A stretch of 64,000 nucleotides of DNA from Lichenostomus cassidix (lineage: Eukaryota > Chordata > Aves > Passeriformes > Meliphagidae), in the NCBI GenBank assembly GCA_008360975.2, contig CM039179.1, forward strand, positions 58,318,666 through 58,382,665. Direction: 5' to 3'. Under the pieces are notes generated by a model, which was given only the letters and a program-made list of their open reading frames with translations, was not told the DNA's origin and did no database searches. Each line of letters starts with the position of its first letter. Position 1 is the first letter of the stretch. The position numbers were made by a program, and so were the translations under genes. Below, one piece after another: positions 52,201 to 64,000 of the stretch.

Positions 52201-55200
52201 TTGTCTTTAACCACCTTTTTATACAGAATAGTATTTGGGAAAGGGCTGTCTTTCTGCTCTGTGCTTGTATTGCAGGCAGCTTGTGTGAATTCATGTCCCT
52301 GAGCAGAGCTCCTGGGAGTATTTGATAAATCTATAGCTATAAAATTGTCATTCTGGTCATTATGGAAACCTCAAGTTCTACCATATCTGTTGGAGGCTCT
52401 GAGATTAAAAGCAAGTTGGCACAGAACCAAAGATGCAGATAGTCTTTCAAAAACTCATGTTATCACCTCTCTTGTCTTCAAAGTACTTTTGCATGAGATA
52501 GAGAGGATCGGCAACAGACTCCACACAATTTTGCTTGGGGCCAGCTTACAAAACAAAAAGGTGAAGCATTACAAAGCTGAGCAAGTCAGAGTAAAGACAA
52601 ATCATTCTTGTGGTGAGTAGCTCCTTGCAGAATCAAAATTCATTTGGAAGCATCTTAGCACTGAGTTTTCAGGGCCCTGTACTGACAAATGAGACTACCA
52701 CCAGCAGACCCAGGGCAGGAGTTTTATAAATGTTCACTGTTCCTCCTGTTTATTGAAGCTTTGCTCATGCATCTAAATGACAGAACTAGAACTTGCTTGC
52801 CATTTTAGGCCATTGCTGCCTGTATTTCAAAAAACACTTCTACGGTGACCTTGATCAATCAGTTTGCCCCTACTCAGTGCTTTTATCCAATGACAAGTAT
52901 CACAGAGAAAATGTAATGGTACTGAATCAGTGACAAAACTACCACTGCCTTGCAGTGCCTTTGGATTTTGTCACACACATCTGCTAAAATCACAAGGAAA
53001 AGCAGTATTGGCAAACAAAAGGGACTATGATTAATCTTTTGTTTTCCAGTGTCAACATATTGCACTGTTGGTACTTAGCCTGTGTTAATAGTCATTAAAA
53101 CCCTCTCCTTTTTCAGCTTTCTTACTTGAAAAACATATTAGCACATAAGGGAATACTTGAATGATGCATGTACGAAAGTGTTAAATGTTTAGCAAATGCA
53201 ATTGGTTGTTTTGAAAGAAATTTGGCATGTCAAATATTTTTAACTGATTATTTTTTCTCCTGGCATAATGAGTTAGGTGTTGTACCATTCATCACTTTCC
53301 ATGATTCACTGAGCTTATATAATATCCATTTGCTAGGACTGCTTATTTGAATACCAGTTCCACCCCTGCAACAAAACCTGCAAACTTGAAAAATATCTGT
53401 TCCCACACTCATTTTTCATCAAATTCACCTGATGTAAGTAGGACTGTATGAAGACCACGGCAGCCTAATAAAAATATTTATGAGAACTAGTGATCACAAA
53501 CAATAGTTTAAGGCATGTTGAATTTTAATTTTGCCGAATCTTACAGTAGGCAAAGATATAGAGTGGAGCCTACTTCAAAACTTTAAATTCCAAACACATT
53601 TTGCACCAAAAGAGAAGCATGAAATTTATTTCATCTGCTTTCCCTGACAAAAACAAAAAAAAGCCACTTAAAGTCTTTTTCAAACCTTTCTTGATTAAAA
53701 TAGTGTCTTTCACATTTTCCGTTAAATCATAGCATAGTCAAAGTGTGATTCGTTTGAGTTTGGATTGTAATATACAGTTCATAAACAAAACAAAAAAATT
53801 TTGAATCCCTGTTATATCTTTAAAAGTCAGTGCAAAATTAATAGTGAAGATACTGAAGAATCTCTGTTATACCAGAAGTTGAGATGATGGACTTGGACAT
53901 GCTTTTATGAGACTACTTCATCCAGGTTCTGTGTCATCTTCAGAAGATGCAATTGCTATTGTGCAATTCCCTTCTCACATCTCTCTGGTGCAGGTGTGGT
54001 CCAGGGAGCAGATGATGGAGGCCCAAAACAGAAAGTCAATGCTTTCAGCTGCCATTGATTAACTTCTGCTAATTGATATGCTGCATGCAACTGAAAGCCT
54101 ATAGAGACAATCAACCACGAGAGGGATGTACAGTTTCTGAGTCTTGAGCCTGCATCTCTCTCCAGCACTGATTCCCAATCTTCAGGTATCCAAGGCCATT
54201 TGAAGTTATCCTGGAGATTTCTACCTCAAAGCATTTTTGTACCTTCCTAATCCAGTGCTAAAACTGGGGAGAGAACTGGGAAAGCCCCATGCAGAATTTG
54301 GACAATTCTGTCTATATCAAGAAATTGCTAGGGACACCCTGTAGGACCTTACACAGCTCAAACTCTGCTCCCCAGCAGGTAGCCCCTGCACATCACTTTA
54401 CCAGGTGTAATGAACAGGCCATTCCTACCAGTGCCTGTAAGAATCCCTTCTCTGGAACAATTTGATTGGAACTCTGAACTACATCTATGATAACCAACCA
54501 ACCAAATAGAAATAGGAGGCACTCCCAACCCCTAGATCAAGGATGAAGTTAGAAATGCTTTTGATTAGCCTCTTACAGATCAGTCCTTCAGAGAACAGAC
54601 TGGAATGCTCCCAGACAGAGCCAGGGAGGAAGCTAATAAATGTGGATAATCAAGGTTCACTTCCTTAATTAGTTTTCAGGCACTCTTTTTTGTGCCATCT
54701 CTAAAAGTTGCTCTTTTATCAAGGAAACATGGCAAAAGAATAAGCATCTTACCCAAATTAATACGAAGGTCAAATTGTATTCCCACTCATTGGACTGGAA
54801 AAATCATGCCAGAAGTACATGTGTTTGTTCATATGTAGGGCCATGTTCAGAAGAGTTTTGAAGCTCCCACAAGATCAGGGCTAAACTTCAAATGTGATAT
54901 CAGCAGAATCTGCCTCCTGTCAGGTCCTGCCAGGGTTATGGCATGGAGTATGTGCTGAGACATACAGAGCTGTCAAGACTTGAGCACTTCCACAAATGCT
55001 CACCAGCAAAAATGTACACAACAACAGATTTGGATAGAAGAAAAGATCTACACTACAGATTTGAGCACAAGCATCCCCTCTGTGAACCTGTCCCTCTGCT
55101 TTCACATTGCTGGTACAGTAACCTTCTTCCCTCTCTGCCTATTAAGATCCCTAATTATATTAAAGCCTATCATCACTTATTCATGAAAGCATCTCTTTAG

Positions 55201-56629
55201 CACATCCAAAGTGACTGATCCCCAAGGTTAGAGTTACAATGACAGAGAAGAACGTGTGTGTTTTCACAGAAGCACTCTTTAAATGAGTTTTCTAACTTTT
55301 TCAGTGAGCAAGGTCAGTCCTATTGGTTTTGTTCAGCTGGAACTCTTTAATAGTAGAAAATTAGATTGTGTAATGCATATACTTTGCCACCTGATCTCCA
55401 ACCTGAGTATGCTAACTAGCTCCAGTGATTTTCTTTAATGAGGTGGAAATGTATATAACAGTTTTAGATATGCAGGCTAACATTTTCCTCCGTCTATAAT
55501 TATGCAAATCATTATATAGTTGTCTTTGCATGACAGAAGTAATAACATCTTATAGAGACCCTGTTAAAATTCACTGAAATCATCTACACAGATGGATATG
55601 ATTTTAGAGCAAATACAACACAGACTCATTAATTAGTTACAAACCACCACCACCATGTCCTAGCAAGCTAGGTGACACGGACTAAGGCGTGTACTGTGTA
55701 ATGATATAATTTTGTGTTTGCAGTAGATGACTGAAACATTCTCAAAAAGTTAATAAGATCAAAAGTAACAAAAGTCACAAGCTGTTATTACTTTTCAATA
55801 CTTAGACAAAATACCATATATTTTTCACATACACTCTTTATTTTAAGACAAGCAGTGCTATAACCATCCTTTAGCATTTTACAGGATGTTTTCAATTCAA
55901 CTTCATTTAACTTTAATTGCAACATTTTCATAAACACTGGCATTCAAAAAACAGCATTCAGAATTTTTAATAGGTCCCACAAGCTCCATTTAGAGCTCAC
56001 ATGAGGTGTGAACTACTATTGCACACCTCTTCTAGCGTTTGCTTCATTTTTCTCGATGAGACAACTCATAGTCCTTCATAGGCTTTAAAAAAGTTCTAAA
56101 GCAAAGTACCCTGATGTCATTGTGAAGGAAGAAGATACCTGCAATGGCCCTTTCCCAGCAATGGAAGAAACAGCACTTAAAAGAAGTAGGGACACTTGCT
56201 TGAAGACAGAAAAACTAGCCACAAGAGAACCTTCCCCTTTTCTATATGCCCTCAGTAATCATATTTTCCACTTTACCCTTTCTGGAAATGTTGGTCACCT
56301 TTTCCCACTCGGGAAGGATATACCAAGAAGGGTTTATGGAGGAAAGAGCAGCTGGCCTATGATTCAGACTTTCCTGTGGCTCCATGTCTTACCCATGTGC
56401 TCTGTCACCTGGGCAGGCCATAAAGAGGAGATGTAGCTTCCTCTTCACTGGGGACCTCCAACTCATTTCTGTTGTGAAAAGATAAATTCACAAATTCTCT
56501 CACCCTAACCTTTTGGCCCCTTGACCCCCTGCCTCCCTTGATCTTCATAAAGTTCACTAACTTTATTCATTACCATACAAACCTACATGTTTTAGAGACC
56601 TGACCCTCTACTTTTCCCCATTTTTTCCC
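46223..56629. other. unique non-coding sequence, no recognised gene
   Basis: No dispersed repeat or recognised gene. A 141-codon open frame (46491-46916, plus) and the frame ending in a donor-like site at 52613 have no recognisable homology. 55380-55640 is an AT-rich block with homeodomain- and POU-type motifs and may be a regulatory element. The 18-bp duplication is at 50.7 kb. Confidence 0.7.
50698..50734. repeat. 18-bp tandem duplication with A-runs
   Basis: Two head-to-tail copies of gat(a/g)ctagac followed by 8 and 9 A. They differ by one substitution and the A-run length. Confidence 0.88.
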
Positions 56630-57065
56630 TGACCTGGTTCTGGCCAGGACCGGGTTAATTTTTGCAGTAGCTGGGAAGGGACATGGCTAAGACAGGGAGC
56701 CTATTCTATACCACCTAATGCCATTGCCAGGGCAGGGAGAAGGGAGAACTTTCTCTTTTCCCGGAGGAAAGTCCCTTGGGGTTAAGCAAGTGTTGCAGAT
56801 GGACTAGCTGGGGTGGGATGGCTCCAGCTGTGTTCTTGGCATGTCGGGCTTGGTGAGCATTTTGCATGTGAATCACTCTGTATTTCATGCACTTTTGTTG
56901 TTAATATGGTTGCTGCTACTGTTCATTTTTCTCATCTCATTGGTGTTTCCAGTAAATTGTTCTTTTCTCAGCCAGTGACCTTTGCTTTTTGTGCCTCCAG
57001 TTGGAAGGGGGAGGGGGAGGGATCAGCACGTGGTTTTAGCAGGAGTACTAAATTGGAAAATACCA
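56630..57065 (+). mobile_element. solo ERV LTR, avian, plus strand
   Basis: This is a solo LTR on the plus strand, 436 bp. It starts tgacctggttctggccagga followed by gggttaatttttgcagtagc, the 5' end shared by many bird ERV LTRs, and ends aaattggaaaatacca, so the TG...CA termini hold. An AGTAAA polyadenylation-type signal (56951-56956) precedes ttgttcttttctcagcca, the same R/U5 boundary as in the other two LTRs. The flanks are ttccc (56625-56629) and ttcct (57066-57070), a 5-bp duplication with one mismatch. U3 is shorter than in the other two and I see no clear TATA box. No viral genes adjoin it. The right boundary was chosen to give a CA end and the near-duplicated flank. Confidence 0.78.
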
Positions 57066-59789
57066 TTCCTAAATGACATTCCCACTCCAGGTTCTCTTTT
57101 TCCTGCACACATCCCCTCTAGCCTATCCCTAGCCAGTCTGGTAAACTCTAAGGCCCCTTAATTTCACAGCCACCTACAACAGAAGTGTTACTTGAGTGAA
57201 CATGACATGCCTATCCATGCGACAAACATCCACACAAGCACAAATACACATCAAGCTTGTAAATGCCCTCAAAATGCATGCAAATAATTTCTACACTGAC
57301 TAAATTTTATCTGCACAGTTTTCAGGGCCATTCAGCAAGCTCCAGGCTGTGAGGAAATCTGCACGCTTGGAAGGAGGAACATGCTCCTTGTACACCCACC
57401 AATTCAACAGGAAATATGGGCAGAGGAGAGAGGTAGGACACTAATAGCTGGGGACAGGCTGTTTCTGAGGATGAGATGCAAGAAAACACAGGAAAAGGAA
57501 AGACTCTGCACAGGGAGAATTATCTTGTTCTCCATACCACAGAACAGAGCCCAAATATTCAATGGATAAGAGTGTTGAACCTGAGTCACCTTGATTCCTA
57601 AATTAACGCGGCAACTGAATCCCCTTCTCTGGTCTACGAAAAAACAAAGCTAACTATTTTTACAATTTTTAGGAGCCCTTTCCCTGATTTAAAAAAAAAA
57701 GAACAACAACCCTATGTCACAGGCCAATACAAAAAAAAAAATCATGCAAATACTTATTTCCAAATTACCTAATTGTCTCATAGTCCAGTCACACAGCTGG
57801 GATATGAAAAACACACATGTTAAAATATAGAAAATCACTGTGGAAAGAAAAGAGAGTTCTGTTTGGTTTTTAAGGCACAAAATTTCGTGGGACAGGAAAA
57901 TCGCTTCTCACAAAGATGTATTAAAGCTGCCCTTTGTGGAGGAAAGAAAAATCCCAGAGGTCAAGTAGAAGAGAATATGCCTCTAGCTTCAAGAAAAAGA
58001 ACACGAACTTAATGGAGATCTATTGGAAGACACTGGAGCCTGCTTCAGAGAGACAAAGGCTACAAAGGAAGAGCAGTCTTTATAATGAGAAACCTCTGCT
58101 CATTCTCCGAGTGTCGGGGACTTTGCCATTGACGTGCAATTCCTCTTCCTTCTGCTCATTCAGGCCAAGCCTATTGTGCTGCTGTTAGCAGCTTTAAAGG
58201 CTATCTGCTCTGGACATCATTAAAAGAGCTGTGGCCTGAGGCAGTAATAAGTCTCATATCTATTTATTAATGACAGCAATACATAAACAAATACGTTGCA
58301 TTTTGCCTGGAGACTTGCTGTGCCTTAAAAACACATCTGAGGATCATTTCTGCTTTAAGTTTCTGATTGTGATGAGTCCTTCTAAGTCACAGGAAAATAT
58401 AACTTGCACACTGCAGTGGTTATTCAGTGGTTAATGGGTCCCCTACTGTTCATGAAAAGCCTCTCTAAAAGTGCCCTCTTCACTGTAAAACGTACATAGC
58501 TCCAAAGCTACTGATGCAGCCAGCTGGAGTAACAGGCTCCTCAAAAGTGACAGATTTAAAGGAAGAAATAGTAGCAGCTTGTTAGAGGCAAGTTATTTTA
58601 ATATAATGCAGCAATGACAGCTCTCTACGTTTAATCATCAAGCTCCTGATTTTCTCCTCAGCACTTGAATTTCACACGAGTTAGGGATTTGGGTAGATGC
58701 TATTTAACATTCCCCCTCCTGGCTGTTGAGAGTACCTGCCAGGTTCACGGTGGGAGCTGTGCTTATAACTTTCCCAGCTATTTTAAACAAAACCCTAAAT
58801 AATTGCATGCATGCAAGACAGGTCTCAGAAGAGCAGCTGATACAGGTTTTCCAGGACATTTGTCTGCTCTGGCATTTTCAGCATTGTTAAGACACACTGA
58901 TTGTACTTTCTCAACCTTGCCTGTCCAAAAAAGGATTCTAACTCTTTTAAATATTTCTGTGGTGCCTCTCAAATATGTTAGTTATTTAACTAACAGCCGT
59001 TATGTTCAAAGAGACATAAGAGTCTGGGGCTTTGGTTCTTGAGTTTCACAGATTTATATAACTTATCACTGGACTTCATCATTATTTGTTTTGCCAAGAA
59101 AAATACAAGAATACCTTGGTTTGTGTATGCACCAGTGTATGTATGTTTGGGAACCTCTGCATGTAAGGCACATTAAGGTCATGAAAAAAAATTTAAAATT
59201 ACCCTACACTTGAGTGGTTAATCAGAAAGAAAACAAAGTGAATTTAAAAAATAAATCACTGTAGCTTCCTCCTCCTGCAGCTCTTAGAAACAATTTTTGA
59301 TAACTGATAGTATCTTTGAGATATAGGGCTTCCAGACAAATCCTGAAACTCTCCTTTCTCAGCAAGCCACCCTGCAGACTTCTATGTGCATCTTCTACCT
59401 GACTCTCTGGTTTCAAGGGAGCCAGTCCTTTGTTTCCATATCCATTCAGAATTCTCTTTAATTGTTTTCCTCAGAAACATCATCACATCTCTATTGTCTC
59501 TTCCTCTCACCTCTTTCATAAAAACTGAATTAGACTCATCATTCCAGGTGTCTTCCCTCTACTTCCAATGCCAAAAGAGAAAAACAAATGACTGAGAAGC
59601 TTTACAAGTTACAAAGGTAGGGTCCATATTGCTTTTCCTTTGATTTCTGCAATACAGACCTGTTCATCTGAGCCTATCACTCTGGGCTTTATTAGACAAT
59701 TCCAAGAAAACTTTGTTTGCAAGACAAGATTAATCAGATCCTTTTTTCCTGCCAGATTTAAGACAAGATGCAGTTCATATTTCTCCCCA

Positions 59790-59803
59790 TTTTTTTTTTT
59801 TTT
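59790..59803. repeat. poly-T run
   Basis: A homopolymer of 14 T. It falls inside a 123-codon open frame and helps keep it open by encoding a phenylalanine run. Confidence 0.85.
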
Positions 59804-60410
59804 AATGCTGCAGATGGTGACGAGCTCCAGTATCCATATGTACTTTGTAGAAGTCAAGAGCTGGTTAGACAGACTGGATGATCAGAACATCCACGGTCAA
59901 ATAGGAGTCTTCAGGTTGGAGTACAACCCTAGCAACACAATGAATTCACTGGCAGGGACACAGGACAGAATAGAGAGGTTGAGCAAAGTGGATGTCTGGG
60001 CAGATTCCTAGTAGACAGAGTGCAAGGCAGAGGATATAAGGACAGCAACAGAGTGACTGGGAGAAGTGAATGTGAGTATGAGAGAGTAAGTAAACTCAAG
60101 ATGGAAGTTAGAGATTGACCTTTGTCCAGAAATTTAAAAGACTGGATGATAGCCTTTCTCAGAGCATTAAAAATAAAGCACAAGTCAATGCAATAAAATA
60201 ATAGAATGCAGCAAAATACAATAAGAATACAATGGAAGGCTTTTATATTAGCAAATTCTTGTGGTTTTTGAGGTATGACTTGAAAATTACTCTTTTTAAC
60301 TTTTTGAGCCTGGTAATACCACAGCTCTTAGAGCAAACTCTCTGTTTAAATCAAGCAATATGTTAGTGGCAATTGTTGAGAAGTGGGAAGGAAAAATTAC
60401 ACTAACAGCA

Positions 60411-60447
60411 AACACACATACACGCACACACAAAAAAAAAAAAAAAA
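60411..60447. repeat. (CA)n followed by poly-A
   Basis: A short interrupted CA repeat runs directly into 16 A. It may be a simple repeat that grew at the A-tail of a lost retroposon; no body is recognisable to its left. Confidence 0.88.
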
Positions 60448-62668
60448 GAAGAAAATCCACATGCTGAGAGGGAAGCTATGCAAAACATTGCTTGGCTGTC
60501 ACTGAGCTTAGATTGCAAAATATCAATGAGAAAGGTCTAAACTCTCTCTGCTTCTGGCCCTCTCTGTTCCATCACATAACAGAGAAAGCTGTCCACATCT
60601 CAGCAGGGGACTCAGCAAATTTGACACAAGATCATGTAAGCTTGTAAGTTTCTATCTTCACTTCCATCTCAGATGAAATATTCCTTTGCAGTGGTGCCCT
60701 TAAAATGGAGGAAGTACACAGATTACCATTTCCAGTCACCATTGTATTTTTTTAACACATTTCAGGCTTTTATATCTGGTGCTAAATCCATTCTAAGGAA
60801 TAGAATAGGAGGGGAACTGTAGACTGCAATTGTAAGACATTGATTTGTCTCTCATCTCCTCTTGCTGTTCTAAAACCTGATGACAAGGGAAATAATGGTG
60901 TTTCATTCAGTTCTGCATTTCAACATCCTAAGCTGCCTGGCTACTTTTTGACTTGCTCCTGAGTGAGAATAATGGCAATTAAATTTTAACATCCTGGGTT
61001 AATATCTAGCCAACATCTGAATCTAATTCTCAAATTAATACCCAGCAGAACAGCAGCCTCCAAAAAGTTTATATACTGCAAACAAGTAGATGTTTATGTA
61101 TCAGACCCTAAATAATCAAACACCATCAACCTTAATGTCAATAATTCATTTTTATTTATTACTTAACCTGATTCATTTCCAGACCAATGGGCTGACACAG
61201 AAAGTGTATATTCCTTTATACTACTGGCAGCCAATATCACACATAGGACTCACTTTGTCTGACTTGGTCTGTCTAAAAGTTAGGTAACCAGTCTCAGCTG
61301 CCTACATTTCATCAGTTGAGAATCTGGCAGATTCATCTAATTTGTCTTCAATACTTATGTACTGTTGTATTGGAGAATCTCTACTCCTTTGAGAGGGAAC
61401 ATGAGTGACTAACTAAAATTAAGGTGACCATAAGGGCCCTAATGTTACCTGAGATTAATCCCTCTATACTTAGGACATTTTGCCCAGTACCTATCAAATT
61501 CTCTCATGTCCAGTTTCTCCCTTCAAACATAGTGCAGCATTGCAGATTTCAGTCTCACCAACAACAGAATGTTGAACTAGAGATGCCCAGAGATGTCTGC
61601 AAAGCTGAATTATGCTGTGATCCTATGCTTTCGTGACACTGGCAGATTCTGAGCTCTTGACCTAAGACCAGAGTCAACACTGCATTTTGGAAAATCCTGT
61701 GTCCTTGACACCTCTGCCTTTTTGGTTCTGTGCTAATCAGTTGAATGGATGCTTTAAAATTCATCTATTTGTCAATGGAAAGAGAGACATTGAGAATTAT
61801 TAAACCTTGCAAAAATCAAACTATGTCTCTAAAACTCTCTTCCACAGCCACGACCAGCTGTTTACATTCACTGTATGGCATCTCAATATTCAACCAGAAG
61901 ACTCCCTCACCAAATGAAGAGTTGTGAGAAGTAATAACACATTTGAAGCTTCCACATGCTTCTAAGACAAAGTTATTTAGCACAGATGCCTTTGTAATTT
62001 TGATGCATTAGGAAAAGTCATTGTTCAGTAGAGCTCAGACTCTTGCTTTCACCTATGGAGAAAAGTGGCCAGCTGCCAATTTCTGTCTGCCGCCTCTTGA
62101 ATGGTACAGAAAGACTGGCTGACTCACAGTCTTTTTTTTTTTTCACCTTGCCTTTTCTTCTTTATTTAGCTAAATGCTTTCTTTAATTGTTCCTTTCACT
62201 TGAAAATAAAGATAAAAAGGAAGCTAACAAAGGCTCTCTACATGGCTAACTTTGTAAGAAAGTGCTGGGGCACATTTGTCGATTGCTTTAAATAAATTCA
62301 TACAGTCTGGCTGTGCTTTCAGCTCAGCTAGGCATAGATTAATGCTGTTTTATTCACATGCTGTAGTGTCTCCCTGGACTTCTGAAACATTATTTAAATG
62401 TATATTGCTAAGTAGATGAGGTTTGTAAGTTTTCAGCTAACACTGTGTAATACACATTAATTATGCAATTACTGTCTTGGGTCTGAATTTATATAAGCAA
62501 TCAATTTACTCAGTTCTTTCTGCACCATTATTGACCAATATGCAGATATACATTACACATGCATGCAAAATAGTATTATAGATACATTAAAAGCAGATCT
62601 TGCAGAATTTCCTGTTCTGCTTGCACAAAATTTCGTAACATTAAAACTCACTTTACTCAACCTGGAAA

Positions 62669-62707
62669 TTTTTGTTTAAAGTTTTTGTTTAAAGATTTTG
62701 TTTAAAG
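62669..62707. repeat. 13-bp tandem repeat, 3 copies
   Basis: The unit tttttgtttaaag is present three times without gaps. The third copy has one substitution (A for T at its first base). The array ends in a G-run. Confidence 0.93.
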
Positions 62708-64000
62708 GGGGGTTAAGGTTTCATTGCAGTCCCAGGAAAGAATGTGTCTTCTAAGAGTCACTAGGACACTATTTTAATCCTAGTTTATACCCAAGATATT
62801 GAAATTTCTCCAACTTTCTTTCTCCAGCCATAACCCTTTAAATATGGAAAATTTCAGTGCTATGACAAAAGTACATAAAGACCTCAGTAACAACCAGTGC
62901 TCCCCAGTGCGTTACAAAACCCAAATCCCTGCCTTGTGAACAGGCACAGTGTAATTTCTCACTCTTGCTTTATTCTGCATGAACACACTGGGACATGTCC
63001 TCCCTCAAGTAACCCTACACAAAAGTCATGCCCCATATGTGCCTCTTACTCCAAACAGAAATCTGATCAACTTGCTCCCAAAACTACTAACTCTGAGACT
63101 AGACCTTATCTCCCTTATGCCCTTTTACTGAACAACAAATTCTCACTCTTTAAAGATTACTAAATGCTTAAATTTTGCGGGGGGAAGGGGGGGCCTGTTA
63201 TTTGAATTAGAAGCATGTTAGTAGGTGGTGGGACATATGGCTCCAATGTCTTCCTAACAGAGGAGCTGCTGAACTCACAATAAACCAATGCTTATCCTAT
63301 GCTCTCAGCTAAAATCAGTCTGTTAGGCAGCTCAGGAACACCACGAGATTAAGCTCTGGCCAGGAGCAAAAGGAAGGGATAAGAAAAACTCATCAGACCT
63401 ACCAAGACTGCAATACTCAAAAGCATTCTCAGAGATCTATGCCCAGCTGAAGTGGCAGCTGGAAACCCAAGAGGGCACCTAACTTACCTGATGTAGCATT
63501 ACTGACCAATGTTCAAACAAGTGGATCAACCCTTGAGTCTTCCATCTGGGCATCTACCAGCATGGTAGGCGTGTAAGCCTGTGTTGAATATCAACCTAAT
63601 AGACCTACAGCCAGAAAGCCAAATGCCAGTGACTAATATCATCAGGAGGGCCTGTTAACCAAGAAAACACCATTTCTCACTGATGCTGCTTGGAATGGGA
63701 ATGGCCTGCATGCCTACAGCACTACAATCTACTTCCTTCTGTCCTACAGTCTGCCTTCTCCCCACTTTGGTACCTTCTCCTTTTCAGAGATGTGGGCACA
63801 TCAACAGGAACCAGCAGACTTCTGAAAAAATTGTTACAGAAAATGTGGGAGCACAGCTCATTCTAAATGGTGGAGAAAGGGCATGGTGGTAAGGGTAGAA
63901 GAGCATTTTTGCACAGACATGGGCGTTGGGATTGAATTTCACGTAAATAAAACATGAGCTACTGATGAGCTGGTTTAGGACTGAAGCCCTGGAGGTTTTT

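Larger units (their letters stand above)
57066..64000. other. unique non-coding sequence, no recognised gene
   Basis: Contains the poly-T run, the CA/poly-A repeat and the 13-bp tandem array, plus two AT-rich blocks (58195-58320 and 62290-62570) that may be conserved non-coding elements. The 123-codon open frame at 59640-60011 crosses the poly-T run and is probably fortuitous. No gene is recognised up to the window end. Confidence 0.7.

Noticed and set aside
52490..52545. VLLHEIERIGNRL resembles the leucine/glutamate-rich stretch near the C-terminus of dynein heavy chains
   Set aside because: Only about ten residues agree, an indel is needed, and neighbouring residues do not match. A proteome search would settle it.
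59640..60011. 123-codon open frame on plus
   Set aside because: It crosses a 14-T run that encodes phenylalanines, and nothing else supports coding.
62669..62707. Short tandem repeats as a CRISPR array
   Set aside because: No spacers, contiguous units, and a vertebrate context.

Overview
The window looks like 64 kb of nuclear DNA from a bird. It is AT-rich and CpG-poor, with no dense run of genes. Its only confidently recognisable elements are avian-type dispersed repeats. These are four truncated CR1 LINE fragments, some still ending in the degenerate ATTCTATG/ATTCTGTG tail typical of bird CR1, and three solo endogenous-retrovirus LTRs of the kind common in neoavian and especially passerine genomes. 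The low repeat load, the absence of SINE swarms and the CR1 dominance all fit a bird. The species cannot be named from sequence alone.

Layout: 1-5.65 kb is unique sequence with small simple repeats. A CR1 3' end lies at 5655-5922 (+). Unique sequence follows to 12.96 kb, then a solo LTR at 12958-13544 (-). A long unique stretch to 29.47 kb ends in an 890-bp CR1 fragment at 29471-30361 (-) that reaches back into the reverse-transcriptase gene. After more unique sequence comes a solo LTR at 34272-34862 (-) flanked by a 5-bp target-site duplication. A third CR1 lies at 40156-40735 (-) and a fourth, decayed, at 45876-46222 (+). A third solo LTR is at 56630-57065 (+). The rest to 64 kb is unique sequence with microsatellites and several AT-rich blocks that look like possible conserved non-coding elements.

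No complete protein-coding gene, rRNA, tRNA, CpG island or CRISPR array was recognised. The open reading frames present are mostly of chance length; the longest stop-free run (4748-5344, about 198 codons) resembles no family I know. The window is best read as intergenic sequence or the inside of a long intron. I list several stretches bounded by good splice consensus sequences and open in a compatible frame as exon hypotheses. The best are 42954-43060 joined to 43326-43410 (+), 3658-3810 (-) and 12663-12854 (+). Strong splice-like motifs are expected by chance in 64 kb, so these are leads, not annotations. I found no convincing new biological system.
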